Source of the DNA: Aquabacter sp965279295
Lineage (GTDB): Bacteria > Pseudomonadota > Alphaproteobacteria > Rhizobiales > Xanthobacteraceae
Assembly: GCA_965279295.1 (NCBI GenBank)
Contig: CBDIHQ010000016.1
Length of the DNA: 64,000 bases
Reading direction: 5' to 3' (one strand)
This document shows, one piece after another, positions 1 through 8,747 of the stretch. The position numbers and the translations under genes were made by a program. Each line of letters begins with the position of its first letter. The stretch's first letter is position 1. Under the pieces are notes generated by a model. That model was not told the origin of the DNA and made no database searches. It was given only the letters and a program-made list of their open reading frames with translations.

Positions 1-707
1 TCCGCGACCAGGGCCAGGACGTGCTGTTCTTCGTGGACAACATTTTCCGCTTCACCCAGGCCGGCTCGGAAGTGTCGGCGCTTCTCGGCCGCATTCCTTC
101 GGCGGTGGGCTATCAGCCGACCCTCGCGACGGACATGGGCGCCCTTCAGGAGCGTATCACCACCACCACCAAGGGTTCGATCACCTCGGTGCAGGCCATC
201 TACGTGCCCGCCGACGATCTGACCGACCCGGCGCCTGCCGCCTCGTTCGCCCATCTGGACGCGACCACCGTGCTTTCGCGTTCGATCGCGGAAAAGGGCA
301 TCTACCCGGCGGTGGATCCGCTGGACTCCACCTCGCGCATTCTCTCCCCGCTGGTGATCGGCGAGGAGCACTACAACGTGGCCCGGCAGGTTCAGCAGAC
401 CCTGCAGCGTTACAAGGCGCTCCAGGACATCATCGCCATCCTCGGTATGGACGAGTTGTCCGAAGAGGACAAGATGACGGTGTCCCGCGCCCGCAAGATC
501 GAACGCTTCCTGTCCCAGCCGTTCCATGTGGCGGAAGTGTTTACCGGCTCGCCCGGCAAGCTGGTCGACCTCGCCGACACCATCAAGGGCTTCAAGGGCC
601 TAGTGGACGGCAAGTACGATCATCTGCCGGAGCAGGCCTTCTACATGGTGGGCTCCATCGAGGAAGCCATCGAGAAGGGCAAGAAGCTCGCTGCCGAGGC
701 GGCGTGA
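1..707 (+). CDS. atpD: ATP synthase F1 subunit beta, 5'-truncated by the window edge
   Basis: This is the C-terminal half (about 235 residues) of the catalytic beta subunit of F1-ATPase, which makes ATP from ADP and phosphate in the cytoplasmic head of the F1Fo complex. The reading frame is open from the first bases of the window, so the true start lies upstream. The conserved stretch IPSAVGYQPTLATDMG, the segment around ERITTTTKGSITSVQA and the DELSEED motif (bases 450-470) are visible; DELSEED contacts the gamma shaft. The gene ends 67 bp before atpC, as expected for the last two genes of an atpHAGDC operon. Nothing abnormal is seen. Confidence 0.98.
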   Translation, partial: RDQGQDVLFFVDNIFRFTQAGSEVSALLGRIPSAVGYQPTLATDMGALQERITTTTKGSITSVQAIYVPADDLTDPAPAASFAHLDATTVLSRSIAEKGIYPAVDPLDSTSRILSPLVIGEEHYNVARQVQQTLQRYKALQDIIAILGMDELSEEDKMTVSRARKIERFLSQPFHVAEVFTGSPGKLVDLADTIKGFKGLVDGKYDHLPEQAFYMVGSIEEAIEKGKKLAAEAA

Positions 708-774
708 GGCACGCCGCGCTGCTGGCGCGGCGGTTCCTTACGGCAAACCTTGAGCGCGTAGCGGAGAGATCGAC

Positions 775-1194
775 ATGGCCACCTTCACGTTTGAACTCGT
801 CTCCCCGGAGCGGCTGGTCTTCTCCGGTGCCGTGACCTGGGTGGATGTGCCTGGTTCGGAAGGCGACTTTTCGGTCGGCGCCGGCCATGAGCCGTTCATC
901 GCCACGCTGCGGCCCGGTATTCTGACCATCCGCGGCGAGGGCGCGCCCAAGCGCCTGTTCGTACGCGGCGGCTTTGCCGAAGCCAACCCGACCGGCCTCA
1001 CGGTTCTTGCGGAGCGGGCCACGCCGGTGGAGGACATCCACACGGATCACCTGCGCCAGCTCATCAAGGACGCTCAAGAGGACGTCGCCGACGCCCGCAG
1101 CGACGAGGCCAAACAGAAGGCCTCAGCCGTTCTGGCCGACCTGAAACAGGTGGCCGAGGCGCTCGGCCAGGGTGCCGCCGCCAAGGCGCACTGA
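775..1194 (+). CDS. atpC: ATP synthase F1 subunit epsilon
   Basis: 139 residues, normal length for the epsilon subunit of the central stalk, which couples proton flow to catalysis and can inhibit ATP hydrolysis. The N-terminal half (MATFTFELVSPERLVFSG, then GDFSVGAGHEPFIATLRPG) is the beta-sandwich; the C-terminal 50 residues are the Ala-rich helical hairpin. The ATG at 775 follows a purine-rich GCGGAGAG ribosome binding site. It is the last gene of the atp operon: a strong intrinsic terminator follows the stop within 25 bp. Confidence 0.97.
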   Translation: MATFTFELVSPERLVFSGAVTWVDVPGSEGDFSVGAGHEPFIATLRPGILTIRGEGAPKRLFVRGGFAEANPTGLTVLAERATPVEDIHTDHLRQLIKDAQEDVADARSDEAKQKASAVLADLKQVAEALGQGAAAKAH

Positions 1195-1216
1195 ACCCAT
1201 CTCCATCGCATGATCG

Positions 1217-1243
1217 AAAGCCGGGCCTCGCGCCCGGCTTTTT
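1217..1243 (+). terminator. Rho-independent terminator of the atp operon
   Basis: Perfect 9-bp stem AAGCCGGGC (1218-1226) / GCCCGGCTT (1232-1240) with a 5-base loop, running into a T-tract (1239-1243). It sits 23 bp after the atpC stop codon on the coding strand. Confidence 0.92.
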
Positions 1244-1370
1244 CGTGTTTGGGGTGATGTCGGGAACTATCGGTGAACCGGGTTGATCTATGTCCGTTCG
1301 AAAGCGGTGCGTTATCTTCTCGCCCGCTGCTTCGCAGCCGACCTCTGGCGCTTCGAGACCGCTGCGTTAT

Positions 1371-1491
1371 CCCCTCTCCCGCTTGCGGGGGAGGGTTAGG
1401 GAGGGGGAATTGGTGAGAAATGGCCGGGAGACAAAACTTCTCCTGAGGCTCCTGCCCCCTCCCCAACCCTCCCCCGCAAGCGGGAGAGGGA
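1371..1491. repeat. Palindromic extragenic repeat, family A copy 1
   Basis: About 120 bp with arms that are near-perfect inverted repeats: CCCTCTCCCGCTTGCGGG-type left arm (1372-1407) and its complement (1455-1490). Each arm itself contains a small CCCGCTTGCGGG palindrome. The central 45 bp match, in inverted orientation, the centre of the element at 63271-63390, so these are two copies of one mobile-type repeat. It lies in the 441-bp gap between atpC and the next gene; apart from this and the terminator I see nothing else there. Confidence 0.85.
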
Positions 1492-1635
1492 GCTACTGTT
1501 AGGGGAGCGGCCGCTCGCAGCGCAACTGTCCCAATTCGGGACACGTCTGTTCGCCCCACCGCACAAGGCGGGAACGCGGCGTGAGCGAATCGCTGATATC
1601 CACAGGCCGCATTTTGTTCTCCGGCACGGGACTGC

Positions 1636-2226
1636 TCAGTAGATGAAGGGGATCACCCGCTTGGTGCGGGCACTGTAGGCGTCATATTCCGCGCCGAAGG
1701 TCTCGCGCATCATCGCCTCTTCCTCGCCCACCCGAAAGAAGAACAGGATGCCGAAGCCCACCAGGCCGGAAAGCCCGGCGACCGGGTTCGGCAGCAAAAG
1801 GGCTTGCGCCACCGCCCAGAGGAAGAAGGCGGTGTACATGGGGTGGCGCACATGGGTGTACACCCCTGATGTCACGAGCCGATGCTGCTCGCGAATCTCC
1901 AGCGTCACCGACCATTGCCGGCCGAGCGCCTTGTGGGTGAGCCAGAACATCCAGAGGGCCACAAGGAACACCAGGATGCCGGCCGCCACCTGCAAGGGGG
2001 AGGTGGCATAGGTCAGCCCAGCCGGAAACCCGGTGATGGCGAACACCGCCGGCACCATGCCTAGCCCCAGGGTGGAAATGAACAGCAGGATGGTTTCCTG
2101 CGTGGTGCGCCGACGTGCGTCGGTCACGCGGGTGCGGCGGGATTTGATCTGGAACGGCAGGCGGATGAGGAACCACGCGGCCACCCCGATGGTCCAGGCG
2201 ATCTTCGCAACGAAAAGCAGGCTCAT
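1636..2226 (-). CDS. Isoprenylcysteine carboxyl methyltransferase (ICMT/PEMT)-like membrane methyltransferase
   Basis: 196 residues with about four to five membrane segments (for example residues 2-22, 45-65, 75-95). It carries the ICMT/phospholipid methyltransferase signature near its C-terminus: VTSGVYTHVRHPMYTAFF followed by a second helix and a GEEEAMMRETFGAEYDAY segment. Families with this RHPxY...EE pattern use SAM to methylate lipids or small hydrophobic substrates at the membrane; bacterial members mostly have unknown substrates. The ATG at 2226 overlaps the stop of the upstream hydrolase-like gene (ATGA), so the two are translationally coupled. The longer open frame upstream is a shadow inside that neighbour. 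Confidence 0.8.
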   Translation of the reverse strand: MSLLFVAKIAWTIGVAAWFLIRLPFQIKSRRTRVTDARRRTTQETILLFISTLGLGMVPAVFAITGFPAGLTYATSPLQVAAGILVFLVALWMFWLTHKALGRQWSVTLEIREQHRLVTSGVYTHVRHPMYTAFFLWAVAQALLLPNPVAGLSGLVGFGILFFFRVGEEEAMMRETFGAEYDAYSARTKRVIPFIY

Positions 2227-3458
2227 GCGGCGCCTCGATGTTCTGGAGTGTTCAGGCCGCCATCCTCGCCGAATATGGCGAGAGGTCCGGTCATCTGGGC
2301 CGCCAGCACCTCGAACGGCACAGGCGCGAAGACGAAGGCGTAGAAGTCGTATGCGGCGCGCCGGTCGTTTGCCAGGAAGAATTGGCAATGCAGGCGCATA
2401 ATATCGAGCCGATAGCGCGCGAAGGTCTCCGGGGTGAGGAGTTCGCGAATCAGCACCTGACGCACGAAGGGCCGCAGCAGACCGTTGGCGTTGCCGGCAT
2501 GCCTCAGGGTGACAGGGTTCACCTTGTAGAAGCTGACGATGTCGTCACGCGCCTGGAACTCGACCCACTGGATTTCCGCCGCGTCGTAGACCTTCTGCGC
2601 CGCCCGCCGCAGCCGCCCGCCCGCAGGGTGCAGCGCGAACTTGGCCGAGGTCGAGCCCACCGTCAGCAGGCGGATGGGAATGCGCTGGGGAAAGGTGGGG
2701 TCCTTCTCCACCGCGCGGGCGATCAGGCTGGTGGCGTGCAAGGCGCCGAAACTATGCCCGGCGATGACGATCTCCTCCACGCCGCCCTGAGCCGCGACAT
2801 CCAGCAGCCGGTCGGCGAATGCGTCCATCCGAGCATCGACGGCGGGATGCCGCCCGCGCACGAAATCCACGGAGAATTCCGCGAGGTCGAGGGATTGCTT
2901 CAGCCGCACGCGGGCGCCGAGCGTCGCCATGAGCGCGAAGAACACGCCGGCGGCCGCAAGCAGCGCAAGGGCGGCTGCGTTCCATGCGCCGAGGGACGCC
3001 GCAAGACCCGAGACCAGCCAGCCGGCACCGAGCGCTGCGGCGAGAATGACCAGCAGGGCGACATAGGTGAGCAGGAAGAAGATGCCGTAGCGGTGGCTGA
3101 AGCGGAAATAGCGCACGATCGTCCCGGTGGCGATCATGTCCGCCAAGGCGCGCACGCCGCCTAGAATATGGGACCAGCGGCTGCGCCGCATGTCGACGCG
3201 CACCAGATCGTCCCAGGAGAACAGTTCGAACCGCGTCTGCGTGCTCCATCCTGGGCCAGACGCGGACGCGTCCCACAAGGCGCCGGTGGGTGTGCGGCGC
3301 GCGCGCGTCTCTGCCTCCGTCGCCACGTTCCAGACGGAACCGAAGCGTACCATCTCGCGCATGAAAATGCGTTGATGGCCCTCGACATCCATGGGATCGA
3401 AGCCTGCCACGAAGAAGAAATGGCGGCGAAGCGTCGGTTCTTGATCGCGCAGCGGCAT
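2223..3458 (-). CDS. Membrane-anchored alpha/beta-hydrolase-like protein of unknown function
   Basis: 411 residues. It has two hydrophobic segments around residues 125-180 and a nucleophile-elbow-type motif GHSFGALHA (about residue 235), so a serine-hydrolase fold is likely. The N-terminus (RHFFFVAGFDPMDVEGH) resembles the start of lipase-like domains that follow a beta strand with an oxyanion loop. It is coupled by a 4-bp overlap to the ICMT-like methyltransferase, suggesting both act on one membrane substrate. I do not recognise a characterised family, and the catalytic acid and histidine cannot be assigned by eye. Confidence 0.7.
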   Translation of the reverse strand: MPLRDQEPTLRRHFFFVAGFDPMDVEGHQRIFMREMVRFGSVWNVATEAETRARRTPTGALWDASASGPGWSTQTRFELFSWDDLVRVDMRRSRWSHILGGVRALADMIATGTIVRYFRFSHRYGIFFLLTYVALLVILAAALGAGWLVSGLAASLGAWNAAALALLAAAGVFFALMATLGARVRLKQSLDLAEFSVDFVRGRHPAVDARMDAFADRLLDVAAQGGVEEIVIAGHSFGALHATSLIARAVEKDPTFPQRIPIRLLTVGSTSAKFALHPAGGRLRRAAQKVYDAAEIQWVEFQARDDIVSFYKVNPVTLRHAGNANGLLRPFVRQVLIRELLTPETFARYRLDIMRLHCQFFLANDRRAAYDFYAFVFAPVPFEVLAAQMTGPLAIFGEDGGLNTPEHRGAA

Positions 3459-3582
3459 GGTGCGCTGGTTTCTACCGGAGGAGGGGATGCGATGAAAGGG
3501 CCGGGTGCCGGTTTGATCCCGAGGGGCCAGATGCTACCTATCGCGGGCGGCATGCCGCCGCATTTTGGTTGAAGGGGTGCCC

Positions 3583-4428
3583 GTGCAGGCGTTGGATTCC
3601 GTCTCGGTGGTCCTGGTCTCCTATGATAGCGGAGCGGTGATCGGCCGAGCGGTGGCCTCGATTCCCTCGCAATGCGAGGTGATCATCGTCGACAACGCGA
3701 GCCCGCAGGGCACCGGCTTCATGGCAAGCCTGACGCGTCCCGCCACTTTGATCCCGCTGCCGCGCAACATGGGGTTCGGCACCGCCTGCAATGCGGGTGC
3801 GCGCGCCGCGTCGCGCCAGAACATCCTGTTTCTCAATCCCGATGCTGCGCTGGAAGCGGGGACCCTCACCACCTTGCTGGAGGCGTCCGCGCGGTATGCC
3901 CCCGCCTTGCTGATGCCGGCCATTGTCGGAGAAAACGGGCGGCTGATGCGCAAGGAAGGCTCGATCCTGGAGCCTGTGCCGCGTCACCGGCGCCTTCGCG
4001 AGGAGGAAGTCGCGGGCGACTATTGCACCCGCTTCGTGCACGGCGCGGCTTTCCTGGTGGAGCGGGCACTGTTTCTCGACATGGGCGGGTTCGACGAGCG
4101 CATCTTCCTCTATCACGAGGACGACGACCTCGCCTTGCGGGCGCAGGCGCGCCGCGTGCCGATCATCGTCGTACCCGCGGCGCGGGTGACGCATGCCGGT
4201 GGCAAGTCGAGCACACAGCATTGGCGCCGTACCTTCGCCGTCAACCGCCTGAAGAAGCAGTCAGAACTGTACCTGCGCCGAAAATATTATGCGCCCATCG
4301 GCATGTGGGCTGATGTCGCGAAGCTGGGGGGAGGGTGCATCTTGGCTGTCCTGATGCTTGACCGTCACCGACTGATGATCCGTGCCGGCAAGCTTGCAGG
4401 GCTCCTGGGTTCGCACGCCGCGCGGTAA
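3583..4428 (+). CDS. Family 2 glycosyltransferase (rhamnosyltransferase-like)
   Basis: About 281 residues from the GTG at 3583, which sits 6 bp after a GAAGGGG ribosome binding site; a TTG at 3565 would add six residues. The GT-A signature is clear: SVSVVLVSYDSGAVIGRAV, then VIIVDNAS, then LPRNMGFGTACNAGA, LFLNPDA, and the C-terminal FVHGAAFLVERALFLDMGGFDERIFLYHEDDDLALRA. This NxGFGxAxNxG pattern is typical of GT2 enzymes adding rhamnose or related sugars to surface polysaccharide. It stands alone, with no other polysaccharide genes beside it, so the acceptor cannot be inferred. Confidence 0.88.
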   Translation: MQALDSVSVVLVSYDSGAVIGRAVASIPSQCEVIIVDNASPQGTGFMASLTRPATLIPLPRNMGFGTACNAGARAASRQNILFLNPDAALEAGTLTTLLEASARYAPALLMPAIVGENGRLMRKEGSILEPVPRHRRLREEEVAGDYCTRFVHGAAFLVERALFLDMGGFDERIFLYHEDDDLALRAQARRVPIIVVPAARVTHAGGKSSTQHWRRTFAVNRLKKQSELYLRRKYYAPIGMWADVAKLGGGCILAVLMLDRHRLMIRAGKLAGLLGSHAAR

Positions 4429-4764
4429 GGGCGGCCTCCAGCTTGGGACACAGCACGCACGCAAACCCGCGCCGGGCCACGCATCCCTGAAACACGCCCT
4501 CAAAAGACCACATGATGCCTGCGTCCCGACGCGAGAGCGTCCTATTGTTAGCCGACGAATGCGCTTCGGAGAGGCCGCAATACGAGGCGATACCGCCTCG
4601 GGAGCGGCGAAACCCTGGCATGTCCTTGATGCGTTGCGCGTTTCCCTGAGGACGTGTAAGCCTCAGAGGCCAGCAATGCGGGAGAAGCCGCCGGCCCGGC
4701 CTGCCCTATCGGATTGGCCATATCTCCTCCAGCGCGTTAGACGGCCGGAAAGGGCGAAGTTTTC
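4429..4764. other. 336-bp intergenic region upstream of dxs
   Basis: No convincing gene on either strand. A small hairpin GACGC-GAGA-GCGTC (4528-4541) followed by CTATTGTTA could be a weak terminator for the glycosyltransferase; the rest presumably carries the dxs promoter, which I cannot pinpoint. Confidence 0.4.
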
Positions 4765-6687
4765 GTGACGGCTTCCAGGACACCGCTTCTCGACACGATC
4801 AAATCCCCAGCCGACCTGCGGGCCTTGCCGGATGAGAAGCTACACCAGGTGGCGGACGAACTGCGCGCCGAGACCATTGATGCCGTGTCGGTCACAGGCG
4901 GCCATCTTGGGGCGGGGCTGGGGGTCGTTGAACTCACCGTCGCCTTGCATCATGTGTTCGATACCCCCCACGATCGGCTGATATGGGACGTGGGCCACCA
5001 GGCCTATCCGCACAAGATTCTCACCCAGCGGCGGGACCGTATCCGCACCCTGCGCCAGGGCGGTGGCCTCTCCGGCTTCACCCGCCGCAGCGAGAGCGAA
5101 TACGACCCGTTCGGGGCAGCGCATTCCTCCACCTCGATTTCCGCCGGCCTCGGCATGGCCGTCGCACGCGACCTCGCGGGTGAGGAGCGCAATGTGGTGT
5201 GCGTGATCGGCGATGGCGCCATGTCGGCGGGCATGGCCTATGAGGCCATGAACAATGCCGGCGCCATGGACAGCCGCCTGATCGTGATTCTCAACGACAA
5301 CGATATGTCCATCGCCCCGCCCACGGGCGCGATGTCTGCTTATCTCGCGCGGCTGATTTCCGGGCGCACCTATCTCTCTCTGCGGGAGCTGGGCAAGCAG
5401 CTCGCCGGCCATATGCCGAAGTTCGTCGAACGCGGCGCCCAGCGCGCCGAGGAGTTCGCACGCGGCTTCTGGACCGGCGGCACGCTGTTCGAGGAGATGG
5501 GCTTTTATTATGTGGGCCCGATCGACGGGCATAATTTGGAACACCTGCTGCCGGTGCTGCGCAATGTGCGCGATGCCAAGACCGGGCCGATCCTGGTTCA
5601 CGTCGTGACCCAGAAGGGCAAGGGCTACGCGCCGGCTGAGGCGTCGGCCGACAAATACCACGGCGTGGTGAAGTTTGACGTGGTGACCGGCGCGCAGGTC
5701 AAGGCCAAGTCCAACGCGCCCTCCTATACCAGGGTGTTCGCGGAAAGCCTGATCGCCGAGGCCAAGCACGACGACAAGGTGGTCGCAATCACCGCCGCCA
5801 TGCCCTCAGGCACCGGCCTCGACCTGTTCGGTCAGGCCTTTCCCGACCGCACGTTTGATGTCGGCATCGCCGAGCAGCACGCCGTGACGTTCGCCGCCGG
5901 GCTGGCGACCGAGGGCTACAAGCCGTTCTGCGCCCTCTATTCGACCTTCCTACAGCGCGCCTACGACCAGGTGGTGCACGACGTCGCCATCCAGGGGCTG
6001 CCGGTGCGCTTCGCGATAGACCGCGCCGGGCTGGTGGGGGCGGACGGGGCGACGCACGCCGGCGCGTTCGATATTTCCTTCCTCGCCTGCCTGCCGGGCT
6101 TCACCGTGATGGCGCCCTCGGACGAGGCGGAACTGACCCACATGGTCGCGACCGCCGTCGCCTTCGATGAGGGGCCGATTGCGTTCCGCTTCCCGCGCGG
6201 CGAGGGCATCGGCATCGAGCGGCCGGAGCGCGGCGAGATTCTGGCCATCGGACGCGGGCGGGTGATGCGCGAGGGCACGGATGTCGCCATCGTGTCGCTG
6301 GGCACCCGCCTTGTCGCCTGCCTGGAGGCGGCCGATCGCCTTTCCGCTATGGGACTGTCCGCAACCGTGGTGGATGCGCGGTTCGCCAAGCCGATCGATA
6401 GCGCGCTGATCCAGCGGCTGGCGCGCGAGCATGGCGCGCTGATCACGGTGGAAGAAGGATCGGTTGGCGGCTTCGGCAGCCAGGTGATGCAATTGCTGAG
6501 CGATGCCGGCGCACTGGATCGCGGGCTGAAGCTGCGCGCCATGGTGCTGCCGGATATCTATATCGATCACGACAGCCCGGCGTACCAGATCGCGCTTGCC
6601 GGACTGGACGCGGATGCCATCACCGCGAAGGCGCTATCGCTGCTGAACCCCGCCGAGGCCCGCGCGCCGATCCCCCGGCGCGCGTAA
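4765..6687 (+). CDS. dxs: 1-deoxy-D-xylulose-5-phosphate synthase
   Basis: 640 residues, full length. It condenses pyruvate and glyceraldehyde 3-phosphate with thiamine diphosphate, the entry step of the MEP isoprenoid pathway. Landmarks: DVGHQAYPHKILTQR near residue 75, the thiamine-diphosphate/Mg motif GDGAMSAGMAYEAMNNAG...NDNDMSIAPP (about 150-190), the catalytic glutamate segment DVGIAEQHAVTFAAG (about 370) and DRAGLVGADGATHAG (about 420). The GTG start gives the expected N-terminus (RTPLLDTIKSPADLRALP). It is monocistronic as far as seen: the next gene is convergent. Confidence 0.98.
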   Translation: MTASRTPLLDTIKSPADLRALPDEKLHQVADELRAETIDAVSVTGGHLGAGLGVVELTVALHHVFDTPHDRLIWDVGHQAYPHKILTQRRDRIRTLRQGGGLSGFTRRSESEYDPFGAAHSSTSISAGLGMAVARDLAGEERNVVCVIGDGAMSAGMAYEAMNNAGAMDSRLIVILNDNDMSIAPPTGAMSAYLARLISGRTYLSLRELGKQLAGHMPKFVERGAQRAEEFARGFWTGGTLFEEMGFYYVGPIDGHNLEHLLPVLRNVRDAKTGPILVHVVTQKGKGYAPAEASADKYHGVVKFDVVTGAQVKAKSNAPSYTRVFAESLIAEAKHDDKVVAITAAMPSGTGLDLFGQAFPDRTFDVGIAEQHAVTFAAGLATEGYKPFCALYSTFLQRAYDQVVHDVAIQGLPVRFAIDRAGLVGADGATHAGAFDISFLACLPGFTVMAPSDEAELTHMVATAVAFDEGPIAFRFPRGEGIGIERPERGEILAIGRGRVMREGTDVAIVSLGTRLVACLEAADRLSAMGLSATVVDARFAKPIDSALIQRLAREHGALITVEEGSVGGFGSQVMQLLSDAGALDRGLKLRAMVLPDIYIDHDSPAYQIALAGLDADAITAKALSLLNPAEARAPIPRRA

Positions 6688-6699
6688 GGCCGGAAGGTC

Positions 6700-7158
6700 T
6701 TACTTGCAGGCGCTCTCGAACTGAGCAAAGGCCTGAGGTGCGCCGTCGAGCGCGATCTGCTGCTTTACGCCCTTGGTCTCGATCACCAGGGCCTTGCCGC
6801 CGGCGAGGGCGGCCTTGATGTCTGCCAGCTTGCCGCCGGCATCCACGTCAACCGAGCTGGCCTCGTCATTGGCGACGCCTTTGCCGGAAAATTCCTTCTT
6901 CACCTTGCCGGCGGTCAGGATGACCTTCGTAGCTTCATCCGCCTTCAGCCCCTTTGAGCCGAGGTGCGTGCTGATGAGCACGTTGGCGTTGCCGCGATCG
7001 CAGGTGAAGGAAATGGCGGAGTTGTCGGTTTCCGATGTCCCGAAGAACAGCACCGATCCGGTGTCGGTGTCGGTGGTCCCCCAGGTCGAGCCGACCTGGG
7101 CTGCCGCCGGCAGAACCGAAGCGGCAACGAGAAGTGTGGCGAGTGCCGCGCGTTTCAT
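6700..7158 (-). CDS. Secreted/periplasmic protein of unknown function
   Basis: 152 residues with a clear Sec signal peptide (MKRAALATLLVAASVLPAAAQ, cleavage after AAA-Q). The mature part is a beta-rich domain with two cysteines (ISFTCDRGN near residue 52 and a Cys next to the C-terminus, FESACK) that could form a disulfide. An AAGGA ribosome binding site precedes the ATG at 7158. The next gene upstream on the same strand (7247-7774) has the same plan: signal peptide, an early ...FALTCQPSGR cysteine and a C-terminal FENVCLGRR cysteine. The two may therefore be distant paralogues. I do not recognise the family. Confidence 0.75.
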   Translation of the reverse strand: MKRAALATLLVAASVLPAAAQVGSTWGTTDTDTGSVLFFGTSETDNSAISFTCDRGNANVLISTHLGSKGLKADEATKVILTAGKVKKEFSGKGVANDEASSVDVDAGGKLADIKAALAGGKALVIETKGVKQQIALDGAPQAFAQFESACK

Positions 7159-7246
7159 GGCGTGTTCCTTATCTCAGCGCGCGCGATCATAGAGACACGA
7201 CCGCAAAGGGAAAGGGCAAGTCGCCAGCTTGGTTAGCGGCCCGAAG

Positions 7247-7774
7247 TTAGCGGCGTCCCAGGCAGACATTCTCGAAATCCGCCAGCCGTGCCCGCGCGCC
7301 GGCCAGGGGATAGCTCTGGGTGGGGGCGGCCGTCTTGGGATTTGCCGCAGGCATTTTGACAACCAGGGTGTCGCCGCCACGGAATAGGTCAAACACGCGC
7401 GGCTCCAGGGAGACCGCCGCCTCCACCACCAGAGCGCCGTCGGACCCGAGGAAGGCGGTGGCCGCCAGTTCCAGGCGACGCTTCCCGTTGATCAACGAGA
7501 TCGGCACCCCGTCCCCCGAGGAGAACGGCTTGCCCACCACCTCGATGGCAATTTGCAGAAGCCGCCCCGAAGGCTGGCAGGTGAGTGCAAAATCGGGGTC
7601 GAGATCGCGTGGCTGCGCATAGCGCAGCACATAGGTGCCCTCGCCCTTCGCGATGGTCCACACCCGTGTGTCCACCGGGGCGGCGACTTTCTGGGGTTTG
7701 GCGGTGGCCGCCTCGGCTGCGCCGGGGCCGACAATGAACAAGAGCGTCGCAAGAAACGCAGACACCAGGCGCAT
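7247..7774 (-). CDS. Secreted/periplasmic protein of unknown function, possibly related to its downstream neighbour
   Basis: About 175 residues from the ATG at 7774, which begins a typical signal peptide (MRLVSAFLATLLFIVGPGAAEA). Upstream in-frame codons encode an unlikely Arg-rich N-terminus. It has two cysteines, in TCQPSGR and in ENVCLGRR at the C-terminus. The spacing and the Cys-near-the-end layout match the gene at 6700-7158, from which it is separated by 88 bp on the same strand. No enzymatic motif is visible. Confidence 0.7.
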   Translation of the reverse strand: MRLVSAFLATLLFIVGPGAAEAATAKPQKVAAPVDTRVWTIAKGEGTYVLRYAQPRDLDPDFALTCQPSGRLLQIAIEVVGKPFSSGDGVPISLINGKRRLELAATAFLGSDGALVVEAAVSLEPRVFDLFRGGDTLVVKMPAANPKTAAPTQSYPLAGARARLADFENVCLGRR

Positions 7775-8018
7775 GCAGGCTCCGATCACAATGGCCAACC
7801 AATCCGTAACGCTCGTCCGTCTGGCGGACGCACAACCACGCATTCCAGCGATGGTTCAGTCAAAGTCCCGCCGTGTGCCAAGGTGTAGCAGGTCCGGCGC
7901 AGCCGATGGAATGTCGACCATGCCTTGTTGCCGCCCGGGCATCCTTTAGAAGAGTGACAATGGCCAGATGGTGGCGCGGCCTCCATCTTTAAAGACGCCT
8001 GCATCGGAGTGAGAGCAT

Positions 8019-8747
8019 ATGGCGCGCCAGCGCATCGACAAGCTGCTCGTGACGCGCGGGCTGTTCGACAGCCGTGCTCGCGCCCAAGCCGCCATTCTGG
8101 CCGGCCTGGTGCTGGTGGACGGCCGGCTTGTCACTAAGACTTCGGAGGAGGTGGCCGAGGAGGCCGTGATTGATGCTCAGCATCCACACCCCTTCGTTTC
8201 GCGCGGCGGCGTAAAGCTGGCTGCGGCTTTGGACGCATTCGGCTTCGATCCCAGCGGCAAGGTGGCGCTGGATGTGGGCGCTTCGACCGGCGGGTTCACC
8301 GATGTTTTGTTGTCGCGTGGCGCCGCCCGCGTCTATGCGGTGGATGTGGGCCGGGACCAGTTTCACCCGAGCCTGCGCGAGCGCCCCGAGGTTCGCCTGT
8401 TCGAGGGGACGGATGCGCGCGTGCTTTCCCGCGAATTGGTGCCCGAAGAGGTGGATCTGGTGGTCTTTGACGTGAGCTTCATTTCCCTGTCCCTGGTCCT
8501 TTCTCCCGCGCTCGCCCTGGCAGGACCAAAGGCGCGCCTTGTGGCCCTGGTGAAACCCCAGTTCGAGGCGGGTCGCGCCAGGGTCAAGAAGGGCATCGTG
8601 CGGGACGCGCTGGTGCACGAGGAGGCGTGCGCGCGGATATCGGCGGAGGTGGCCGCGCTTGGTTGGCGGGTGGTGGGGCTGATTCCGTCGCCCATCGAAG
8701 GCGGCGACGGCAACCGCGAATTCCTGATCGGGGCGGAGCGAGCGTGA
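8019..8747 (+). CDS. tlyA: TlyA-type rRNA 2'-O-methyltransferase (S4 + FtsJ domains)
   Basis: 242 residues. An N-terminal S4 RNA-binding domain (residues 3-60, ARQRIDKLLVTRGLFDSRARAQAAILAG) is followed by a FtsJ/RrmJ methyltransferase domain: the SAM loop LDVGASTGGFTDVLL (about 85-100), DVSFISL (about 155) and VKPQFEAGR. TlyA proteins methylate the 2'-OH of cytidines in 16S/23S rRNA and were originally misnamed haemolysins. In many Rhizobiales tlyA lies downstream of dxs, as here, separated by two small reverse-strand genes. Its stop overlaps the start of the next methyltransferase gene (TGATG). Confidence 0.93.
   Translation: MARQRIDKLLVTRGLFDSRARAQAAILAGLVLVDGRLVTKTSEEVAEEAVIDAQHPHPFVSRGGVKLAAALDAFGFDPSGKVALDVGASTGGFTDVLLSRGAARVYAVDVGRDQFHPSLRERPEVRLFEGTDARVLSRELVPEEVDLVVFDVSFISLSLVLSPALALAGPKARLVALVKPQFEAGRARVKKGIVRDALVHEEACARISAEVAALGWRVVGLIPSPIEGGDGNREFLIGAERA

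Noticed and set aside
1250..1635. Small open frames in the gap after atpC
   Set aside because: They coincide with the arms of a palindromic repeat and have neither ribosome binding sites nor conserved-looking products.
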